This document shows, one piece after another, positions 25,885 through 35,312 of a stretch of DNA of 64,000 nt. Below the pieces are notes generated by a model. It was not told the DNA's origin and made no database searches. It was given only the letters and a program-made list of their open reading frames with translations. The DNA comes from Ancylostoma caninum. Its lineage: Eukaryota > Nematoda > Chromadorea > Rhabditida > Ancylostomatidae. The position numbers and the translations under genes are program-made. The stretch covers positions 1,674,001-1,738,000 of the forward strand of contig JBAJFG010000111.1 in NCBI GenBank assembly GCA_037903475.1, written 5' to 3'. Every line of letters begins with the position of its first letter. Position 1 is the first letter of the stretch.

Positions 25885-28800
25885 ATGTTCGGTAATTTCA
25901 CGTTTCCAGCTCTCTTACTGGTTTGTGCATCATGTGATGATGTGCTGCGTGCGGCCGCAATTATACCCTGGTCGGAGTACCAGCAACGGTTGAAGCAAGC
26001 AAATGATTTTTCGGAAGCTTACTACTCAGAGGTTAGCACTAATACAAAATCACTGAGAGTACAGCTTATGTTCCACCTGCAGCTAGAGGAAACATGGCCT
26101 CCAGCACGGACTCCAGCCAAGGGGACATCCAGGAGCAGGTGGCCGTCAAGCGATTCGAGACCTGAAAAACTGGAAATGACGGATTTGAAGTGAGGACAGA
26201 TGTTCTTTGTCCTATTTTACTACAAGACTATTGAATGCAAGCAATTTTGTTTAGCTCTCGACCAAGACCCATAATCAGGTCACAGCTAAGAAATCGCCTG
26301 CCAACTGAGACCTCTTCTACCACAAGGAATTACCTAGTAGCTCGGAAACATCTACATGCTAGAACCGACCAGAAGACAGATTTACCAAGAACCTATCATA
26401 TACCCCACGTAGCCAAAAATACATTACCCAAACCGCAGAGCACAGCATTACGTCCAGTAGCCATTCCTAATGGTGTTCCTGTACATGCTGGTGACTGGGA
26501 TGATGGAACACCTCAGTACATGACTCAGAAAAGACCTCAGCAATTTGGGGCCGCCACTTTGGACTCAGTCAATCCTCTTAGTGCTCTTACACAGACACAT
26601 TTTGTTTCATCTCCTCTTAATACCGCAGTTGAGGATAGCATCGCAAATTCGATTTTTTCACAAACTAAAGCTGGATCGCAAATCCCTCACGCGGCACTTC
26701 AAGCAGCTCAGGTGAGCTATTTAACGTCATCTTCTGAATTTTACGGCTATTTTTTTTCCGAGGATTTAATGTTTGTAGGCCTCCAAGCCAGCAACGAGTC
26801 CGCTGGATTCCTTGCTGGGGGGCGGCGCACCGCTTGACCAAATATCAAAAATCGCCAGTAATATTTTGAATTTTGGTGGAGGAGATGGAGCAGTGAGTTT
26901 CATAATTTTGAAGAGAATGTGCGGTTGTACCGATGGATGTGATTTTCGTCTGAAATGTAAAAGCATGTTAGCTTCTCTGCAGAAAGGAGGACTTCTGGAA
27001 GCCATGACAAACGTTCTGAGGAGAAGCAGCCTCCCAACCCCCTCTACTTCATTCCAAGATGACTTTCCTTTCGGAGGTGCCAATCCACAGACGGATCTAC
27101 TTTTTGGAAGTTCCAAACCACAGCCAACTATCATGGAGAAGATACTTACACAAGGTTTTCTGTTTTAGAATACCTATGATGATATGTGTCCAAATACATG
27201 TGTCCATTGAAAATTTTATGACGAACTTGCAGCTGCTTCCGCGCTCAATCAGTCGCTGAAAGAAAAAGAGGTTAAACCAAAGCATGTTCATCTGACAAAA
27301 GATAAAGAGGACTCTTTGAAGGTAGAGAGCGGAGATTTATAGTTTATAAACCTTAACGAGCGTTTATTTTAGCTTTTGGACAATTTGCCGGAAGAAGAAA
27401 GGAAGCTTTTGAAGGCAGCCATAACGTCAGGGGAACTTGATGCTGAAACGCTGGCTCCGGCTCTAAAGTAAATCTGTTGAAAGATTTCTTTCAATCTCTC
27501 CTGATCTGTTCATCGTGCTTACTTTTTATACTTTTTGAAATACTAGTTCTTTTGATTTATAGAGAAAAACAATCGCTACAAAGCGGAAGCAGTGACTAGT
27601 CGAACGAATTCTTTTTCGTTTTTTCTTTTATTTTTTCTCTACTCTTCTAGGTCTACGATCTCTCTTGCTTCGAAAATGAATAGGCTCTGCAGCAAACTAT
27701 TACATTAGTAGCTCAGCCATATAAGTATTTTATTCAGGTCCCTTGTTAAAGAAGACACGAGAGAAGACTCCAAGAAGGAGAAGGAAAGTCGGCTAATCGA
27801 GTGGATCCGAGAAAATCGGCCAACCACCAAGCATAAAGAGGTTACGGTATCTGCGGACAAACTTCCGTACTACGGAAAATATTGTGGAAGTTTTGCAGAA
27901 CAGGTAAGGAGCATCATTGGAATGCGTTTACTATTGTTTTCTTATCTCATCTGGACACACGTGTATTAGCGAATGTGACTATATTTAATAAGAATTATTT
28001 TGAGGTAAACGCGAAGAAGAAATTTAAGCCATCTGGTGCCCTTTGGGTAGTGGATGAGAAGCGATTTATAGTTTCAAAATTTGTTTTCCAACCTGGTTCA
28101 TTGCTATCAGGTGAGCACTGGTTTGCATGAAATGTGTATGTTTAAGAGCTTCTTCGGCTACTAGGTATTTGAAGAGGTAAAATATACACTCAATCGGAAG
28201 CATTGATTATTAACTATAAGATTTTTTGTGTGTGAACCTATTTAGAAAACGTAACGTTCTGGTTTGGACCTCTTGTGCAGACAGAAAACATCTTAGCTGA
28301 CATGTTCCCATCTCATAATGGCTTCTATATTCGTCCACAACCCATCGATGTTTCGATATTTGCACTTGAAGAGCTACCAGTATGTTGCTAAATGTGGATT
28401 AATGCCGTAACAATATATAGATCTGTTAAAACTATCACTTAGCCCATAAAAGCGAAAGCAAGGAAGCCGTCATCGGGCACACTTCTGCTGAATGGAACGC
28501 AGCCGATCGAGCCAATTATAGATAAAATGAAGAAAGTACCTGATCCTGTCAGGGCCAAACGAGACGGTATGAGTTGTTTAAAGTATTAATAAGTTTGTGA
28601 GCTTACTGTTATTCACGAATCAAAGTTTAATGAAGCAAAGCTATGTTATTCGTCGTTTGTTGTGTCTCACAGATTCCATAAATCACACTAATCCTTGTGA
28701 ACGCTCCTGTATCAAATTTGTTTCAGAGAACTAAAGACGTAGGTGTGTTGCACATCTCTTATATCTGATTCATTAGGCTAAAGGGGAATTTCTATAATAA

Positions 28801-31800
28801 AATAACGGAGCAAGCCAAAACAATAGTTTTTTAGTAGTCGAATGCAGGGTGCCTCCCACTATCGGGATTGATTAAATCCTACCATTCTATCCTTTATCCT
28901 TTTTATTTATTTTCAGCATCAGCGCTTGAAAAACAACGGTCGCATGCAAGTGAAAATAGCAGGAAACCTGTTGAATTACTGTTAAAGGTATTGTGTTGCC
29001 ATAATCATTTTCAAGAAGTTGCTTCGACAATTGACACAAATATAATATTCTCAAAAAAGAAGCGCCCTTCCATGCTCTCTAGCACAGTTTTAGAGACTAG
29101 TCGACAGGTTCCTGAAAGAATCTGCTCACAAGTTTGTCAGTAGTTTATCGCCTTCCAATTGTTTAGTTCAGTGATCGCTTTTTGTTCTTTTTTACGCCTG
29201 TTTGTATCGTTTCGCGTGGTTTACCCACGTACAAATAAATAAATAATCGTCAGTCCACCAATCACCACTGATCCAGACTTGACCGCACTTTTCTTTACTG
29301 AAGAAAGTCGATTTATAGTCCATATAGGAAATAAAAAAGAAAAAAAGTGAAACAACCAGTCGAGTCAACCAATGCTTTCGTAGCCATTAATTTCTCTATC
29401 CGCTTCAAATGCTAGATTCTTCGTACATATTTGGGAGAATTGCCTTGCAAAACTTCACTATTCCAACAACACGGCCGGTACCAACGCGACTACATCAACT
29501 ACTTCTTTGGAATTAATGGCTAGAAAGTGAAGGGAAAACAGGGGGAAGCGGCTGGTTATGAACCTGTACAGCTCATATTTGCATGACCTGGATAACTGCT
29601 GTTTGAACAGTTTCGTTTTTTCTTTTGCTTAAGGGGAACTTGAAGCAAGTTGATGCCTGATGTAGTGGAAGCGCTTTCTTCTTCTAAAATCTATTTTACT
29701 TAAGGGAGGCGCTGTTCAGCTAAGCAGAGGAAGGACCGTCCTCCAAAGGTAAGGTCTCTAATTTCAATTTTATATATAACTAGAAATATATGAAGACTGG
29801 AACTGGAGCCATGTGCATGAGGGAAGACCAAAAATTATTATGCAAATGATTACTACTTTTTTTTTTGCTGTGAACATTAGCTTGCCATCCTATGCTTGAT
29901 TTCCTATCGAGTTTTGTCCTATTTTTCTCGCATTAAAAACATTTTCCACTTCGTAAGACTGATTAGTAACAAATTATTGTTACAGTTCACAACAGGATGA
30001 CTTCAACATCGCAAGTCCGTCAAATCCAGGCTTCAACACTATCGGGCCTACCGGGTTTAGAGTTCTTCAACCAGAAGACGACAGAATCAACTACAGTGTA
30101 TGTTCCTTCTCGTAATTTTGTACATACGCTTTTTCAATTATTACAGACACCTTGGTGGCTGTACGGCTGTAGATTACATTCCTTGACTTGAATTTTCCCA
30201 GGATCTCAGTAGTAACGTTCAGCAGGTTTCAGAGTCCTTCAAATAGATTGTGGGCGAAATCCATTTTTCTCCTGAGAAGTCCCGAAAGGATTCGGGAAAC
30301 TTCTGTCTGGGCTCATTTCCATTGGTGTTTCACCACAAAGAATTATTTCTTGGGATTATTCACCACATTTGTTCGACGAATGGAAATACTGCAGTGGAAC
30401 CATACATGCCCATCAATTTGCCATCAGCGAATTCTTCTTGTATGAAGAAATGCCGATTTATTTATTAATGAGAGGCGTTTTGAATCGCACATACAGTCGG
30501 GTCCGGCAGCCACTGCAAATGTTCGCCGGCGGGCGCCGGCCGCCGCCACCCTCCGGCGCCTCGGTATTAATGAGCTATAAATCACTCGAGCTTGGGAGAA
30601 AGCAAAGAAAAATACAATTTCAGTCCATAGTAGACAGAGTGCAGTGGATATGTTGAGGCTATAAAGCAGGGGACCATTTTCACAACTTTCACGTTTTTTC
30701 ATTTTTGTGATTTTCATGGGGAAAGATTTCTGAATACACAATAAGCGAAGCCAACTCTTCCATTTTCTGCTATGGTACACTGCTTCGCGAATACAAAAAT
30801 GGCCGTTATTCTTCTATAGATGGACACAGTACTTCAGTTATCCCATCTGAATAATGAAGCTCATCCAATTCGGGATCTTCAGAATTAATTGAAATCCGTA
30901 TAAATTGTTCCATACCCGAAGTAGTTCTACCGCTGTCATTTGTCTTTCGTGGAGCAGTCCTTTACAGCGAAGTTACTCTCTCCCGGTTTCCCTCAACTTT
31001 GAAAAAGGTGTTTTTCACTATTACTTACACTATTACTATTACTTACACTTACACTTATCGTAGTTTATCTTCGAAATTTATGCAAAACGTTGCCGGATGC
31101 CTTCCTGGACTACCCGAAGGAGATCACGGGGGACGTTCCAAGCAGTGAACCCCAAACACTGCGATACTTAACTCTGGATCTCCAACGGAGTGGAACCAGC
31201 GATAGGGACAGATTGCAATCTGCCGCTCAAACCACTGAGCCATCCGGGCTACTTTTTATGTTGGAGTTTGTTAGATAACTGCAGCAGTCGTAGGCAGCAT
31301 ACTATATGTATTTGCAAAACGGGGGCACAGGGCAGGATTCGATCCCCTCACCACCACAACGTCGATCATTCGCTCAACCCCCTGTGCTATGCGCGCACGC
31401 GATGCAACGTACAAATAGTGTCCAATCTTACTTACACTTACACTTATCGTAGTTTATCTTAGAAATTTAGGTGAAAAGGGAGTTGGGTGGGGCCACTCCT
31501 GTGAAGCCTAAGCCTAAGCCTTAAACCCATTCTTAAGCATAAGGTTAGGCTTATCTACCCTGTCTATTATGGACTAAAATTGTATTTTTCTTCGCTTTCT
31601 CCCAAGCTCGAGTGATTTATAGCTCATTAATACCGGGGCGCCGGAGGGTGGCGGCGGCCGGCGCCCGCCGGCGCCCATTTGCAGTGGCTGCCGAACCGGA
31701 CTGTAGTATAGAAAATGTATGAACACCGAGGTGACATGGAGAACATGTTAGTAAGGTTGGTTGCCAGTGGCCAGTTATTTTGCAGAAGTAAATCATCTAC

Positions 31801-34800
31801 GAGACAAGCAAGCTTAGTAATGAGTTGCGATTACTGCTTGTTTTACTGAGAATGGGTCATGTAAGAGGATGCACATCCACAACTAAGCGTTCTCTCGAAA
31901 CCAACGGATTATTCATGATTCATTTGCTTTCCATACGTTGTTTTTCTTCATTAGAAGTTGTCCAGTCACTGTAGCGGCCTATAGCGCGTAAATAGCAAAT
32001 AAGCAAGCAAATTCCACTACAACTTTTTGAGTAGGGCTTATTGGAAACCACGAAGTTATTATATACCTCGTTGCATGTTCATGGAGATATTTTGCACGAA
32101 AAGCATTGAGAAGATACCTAGTGGTTGCTGTACCTTCACATTCCGAAATACAATTTGTAAGCGATTCATTGGAACACCTTGTACCAGAACTGCAAAAATG
32201 TAAATCTCGTTTTTATGCAGCGCTACTTCCATTGCTTGTCACAAATATTGTAGAAAGGAAACTTGTTCTGTTCTATGAAAAAAAAATCAAGGACTTCCAA
32301 GCTCAAGAAACAATAATGGGTTAAGTCGGAATAAAATATGGCTAATATTATTTTGTGCTGTGTGCGACGTTATTTCGTCGTGAACACATGAAATAACCCG
32401 AGAATTGGAACTCCAAATTCCAAAGTTTAGTTTAAAATGCCGGGTTTACGGTAGCAAGACCAATAGATCCATACAACGGCTGAAAGTGTTGTTTTAGAGA
32501 GGTATCCACTAGTGCAACGCAAAGGTGTAGTGGTATCTCCTGCCATGAAGGTCTAGGTGTTGTGTTTCTCATTTTACTGCTTACTGACTTACTATCGACT
32601 TTTCTGGATGAGAATAAACTGACGAAATAGACATTCGTGTGAACTTGTTCGCTGCATTTTTAGCTTGGACGTCTCACGTAGGCAGAACAGACAGTTTTTT
32701 CTTGGCGGTCTTTGCGTTCGAAACTTAGCGTTATCCTGAAAACTAGTTTCTTTTTATGTGAATTTTTCGCATTCCTTGAGAAAAGTGGATTTTAGTGAAA
32801 ATCAAAAACCTTTATACCGTGCAACGTTTGGTAGATGTGACCGGTAACTTATTTGAGCATACTTACAGCCATTGAACTTGTTTCCAATTACCTCGTAATA
32901 CAACCTTATATAGGAGAAACCAAACATTTTCTCTATGTTTAATTCAGTATGCGCAGCCCCTGGAATGGTTTGCTGGTTTCCAACCTCTGCTGCTGGTCCT
33001 TCCTGAAGGCAGAACCGCTAAGTCCATCCACTGGGTGTCGCTGAGAGATCATAAACGTCAAGTAAGCAGCTTTCTACTTGAGAACACAGAAAATAAACAA
33101 AACAAATCCAGCGATTCTGCTAACAAAGCTGCTATTTGTTCAGGAAACTGTAGCTTCGGTCCTGCTACCCAATGGACCTGCATTCCAAATTCCTGGAATT
33201 GTTAATCTACGTGGTTTAACACCAAACGGAGGCTTCCATGTTAGCTCTGGACCAATTCGGGTGAGCAGTTCTTATCTTTTTTGGGCTTTGCTGAAGCCCA
33301 TTGCAACACCTCCAGGTTATCGACATTAAAACGATAGAAATAAGCAACTTCACCTTGAGAAACAGCGGTGCTGCTGTGTGGTTCATGATCGGGAAAGATA
33401 TTCTTCCAAACGCACAAGGCCATATCGTTCCAATCTACGATTCGTGAGTTTCATTTGCGTTCTCATTTCATCATGGGACTTCTACGATGTTTCCACCCTA
33501 CGCTCTCCCCTTGGATGTACAGCGCGTTTTTTCCTGACATTGCCTCCTCGTTACGGCGTTGTTACACAGCTTTAGAATTAATCCATGACTCATCACGTTC
33601 GATCTCCTCCGAGATGAAATCGCTGCCGTGAAAAAAAAACGTAGTACGAAGTTTCTGAACAAAGGGCAAAGAAAGATAAGATACGGTATAGCAAGGAAAT
33701 AAAGGATAGATCCTGGAAGCTCATGCACTTACATATGACCGCTCTGTTGACGTTAGGGTCTTAAAAGTGGAGTTATTATGCATTTGACTTTAATCTCCAT
33801 GTCCTCTGATTTTTGAACCTGGACATTCCCACGACCTTGAAATAATGCTTCTGCTTCTTCCAGTTTGACTCCACACCACTTTCAAGGCTTCGATAAGGAC
33901 GTTCTCGTCGAAATCTTAGGCCACTAATAAAAGTTTACCTACATAACAAGCAAGCATTATTTCAAAAACATTTGATTTTGTTGCGAAAACGCATGAAAAA
34001 AAGTGAAATAGCCCTTGGATGCCCGGTTAGCTGATCCTTCCAGTACCCATGTGATGTGTGCTGCCCTATAAGCCGTTCGTTTCGCCTTCTTAGCAAGTTT
34101 TCCCTCAGTGGAGGAGTGAGTTTATGATTGCTATCCACTGAACGATCTTGTTTTTCAAATGATAGGTTAATAGCTCTTGATGTGACCGGTTTTCGGATGT
34201 CACCGACTTAATTTCGGGTGTATAAAATATGAATGTATAGTGCTTTTCGAAAAGATAGCCGGATCCCGTTTGCGGATCCAGAGCGTCTCGGCCGCAGAAT
34301 CGGGTCGCTAAATACTCGACCCTCAGAGCATGCTCTTACCGTATCCTTGATTCAAATGTAGTTCAATGATTCCTGGAAAGCCCGATTATCGCCCGAGGAC
34401 AAAAAAACTTCTTCGCATTAGAGCTGTGGAAGCGAAATCCCTTTACGGATATTTTTTTTCTATTTTTTTTGATGACTGTCAGATGTTGAGGGAAAGTTCC
34501 ACCAAAGTTTCACTGCAAAAAGTATGGACCTGAAATACATAGAAGGTGAACTTACGCGATAATTCCAGGAAGTTCAAGCTATTTGACTGTGAATCACTAA
34601 GGGATTACGATGGAGAGACCATTCTGTTGCGCCTTCCAGGAAATCTCGACGTAAAAGACGTGTTCTGGTTTTCAGGTATTTGCGTAGGCGTGGTAGTACG
34701 GGTTACATTTGGGCATTTGAATTAATTATATACCGTTTCAGTGTTTTCTATAACAACTGCAGTTTCGTACTCACATATCTATTTGCCATACAACGACATG

Positions 34801-35052
34801 CAACTTCCGCCTGATTTGAATGGTATACCGGTAAGGATGAGATTATCTACCTTTTATAAGTTAATGTGCTGATTATATATGTTAACCACGGATACGAATA
34901 ACGCTCTGTTCATAGTGTGTTAGATGTCTGGAGTACTGGTTCTCGTTCGAGTTCTGGTTTATTGCCCATTTGAGGCCAAAAAAATCCGGCAAAAAACGAA
35001 TGTAGCCGGCTCACATTACTTTCAGACACCATCGTGCAGATTTACGCAATAA
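25885..35052 (+). CDS. Skeletor-like DM13-domain secreted protein A
   Basis: DM13 domains occur in Drosophila Skeletor, with a suspected redox role. Exons: 25885-26031, 26083-26189, 26255-26711, 26779-26892, 26983-27154, 27233-27321, 27373-27467, 27738-27903, 28005-28110, 28246-28379, 28443-28566, 28917-28987, 29720-29748, 29986-30097, 32948-33061, 33144-33260, 33316-33443, 34569-34675, 34742-34830, 35026-35052; all phases agree, 834 residues. Signal peptide 1-20; residues 50-430 are Pro/Ser/Thr- and charge-rich without a known domain. DM13-1 starts at YYGKYCGSFAE and PSGALWVVDEKRFIVSKFVF, is interrupted by about 110 residues, and resumes at PLLLVLPEGRTAKSIHWVSL. DM13-2 runs from SSGPIRVIDIKTIEISNFTL to LPGNLDVKDVFWFSVFS. 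Both lack the Cys found at the equivalent place in gene B. The acceptor before 28005 is an unusual TTTTGAG; the last 9-codon exon is tentative, supported by AATAAA at 35123. No DOMON domain. Confidence 0.8.
31175..31252 (-). repeat. tRNA-like module 1, copy 1
   Basis: Read on the minus strand it has GATGGCTCAGTGGTTTGAGC, matching a pol III A box with a paired D-arm, and about 50 bp later GGTTCCACTCC, a near-consensus B box. I could not fold a convincing acceptor stem or anticodon arm, so it is tRNA-derived rather than a tRNA gene. Confidence 0.55.
31321..31396 (-). repeat. tRNA-like module 2, copy 1
   Basis: On the minus strand an A-box-like TAGCACAGGGGGTTGAGCG is followed by GGATCGAATCC, a B-box match. 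The A box is degraded compared with copy 2, where the same place reads TAGCTCAGTGGGTTGAGCG. Confidence 0.55.
31506..31550. repeat. Telomere-like TTAGGC motifs, copy 1
   Basis: GCCTAAGCCTAAGCCTTA is a short tract of the nematode telomeric repeat in the CCTAAG orientation; a TTAGGC in the opposite orientation follows 23 bp later. They lie inside the TIR element between the direct repeat and the right terminal repeat. Confidence 0.6.
33864..33927 (+). other. Alternative terminal exon of DM13 gene A
   Basis: After a TTCTTCCAG acceptor, this exon joins the exon ending at 33443 in phase (TC + T = Ser) and reads LTPHHFQGFDKDVLVEILGH before TAA. The exon at 34569 joins the same donor equally well. 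Using 33864-33927 gives a protein of about 780 residues that stops within DM13-2; skipping it gives the long form. An AATAAA overlaps the stop codon, supporting real 3' end formation here. Confidence 0.6.
33926..33931 (+). terminator. Polyadenylation signal of the short gene A isoform
   Basis: AATAAA begins inside the TAA stop of the alternative terminal exon. That leaves an extremely short 3' UTR, which is unusual but seen in compact nematode transcripts. Confidence 0.4.
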
Positions 35053-35122
35053 CTCATTCTACACCTACGTCGCCAATCTCATGGGTATACACAGCTTTTC
35101 TCATATCTTCTGAGTGCTTTCG

Positions 35123-35128
35123 AATAAA
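35123..35128 (+). terminator. Polyadenylation signal of the long gene A isoform
   Basis: AATAAA lies 71 bp after the tentative stop at 35050-35052, a normal nematode 3' UTR length. It is the main support for ending the gene here. Confidence 0.45.
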
Positions 35129-35210
35129 TATTCTTTCAGTTTGCTGTGTGTGTCTCTAGCTATTTTACAGCTCACATTCTTTCCGATTTTTCAAAGTTTA
35201 TCCGGTTGGA

Positions 35211-35242
35211 GGGCGGGGAGGGGGGTAGGAAGGGGGGGGGGG
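35211..35242. repeat. G-rich run
   Basis: A nearly uninterrupted G tract (only a few T and A) lies about 20 bp before the hairpin at 35263-35312. It could form a G-quadruplex and is prone to length error in sequencing. Confidence 0.7.
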
Positions 35243-35262
35243 ATTACACGAATGCGAGATTA

Positions 35263-35312
35263 CAGTTTTGAAGCCTGATATCTAAAGTGGTAGATATCAG
35301 GCTTCAAAACTG
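35263..35312. repeat. Perfect 22 bp hairpin with 6 bp loop
   Basis: CAGTTTTGAAGCCTGATATC plus TA is followed by AAGTGG and then its exact reverse complement. No mismatch separates the arms, so the foldback is young or maintained. It lies 3' of DM13 gene A and the pairing stops at the ends of the arms. Confidence 0.85.

Larger units (their letters stand above)
30494..31703. mobile_element. CAGT-ended TIR element with tRNA-like cassettes, copy 1 (1210 bp)
   Basis: Left end CAGTCGGGTCCGGCAGCCAC and right end (reverse complement) CAGTCCGGTTCGGCAGCCAC start terminal inverted repeats of about 150 bp that include a GC-rich block and ACTCGAGCTTGGGAGAAAGC. TA flanks are at 30492-30493 and 31704-31705, so Tc1/mariner-type integration is likely. 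There is no transposase. The centre has two 42 bp direct repeats (31040-31081, 31428-31469) enclosing two tRNA-like modules, then TTAGGC-type motifs. It lies within the 2.85 kb intron 30098-32947 of DM13 gene A and is nearly identical to 54028-55288. Confidence 0.85.

Noticed and set aside
30369..30780. Long frames on both strands at the left end of element copy 1 (and at 53720-54356)
   Set aside because: They translate the inverted repeat of a non-coding element.
31090..31278. A 62-residue frame identical at 54675-54863
   Set aside because: The identity reflects two copies of the same transposable element; on the opposite strand it is a tRNA-like module.
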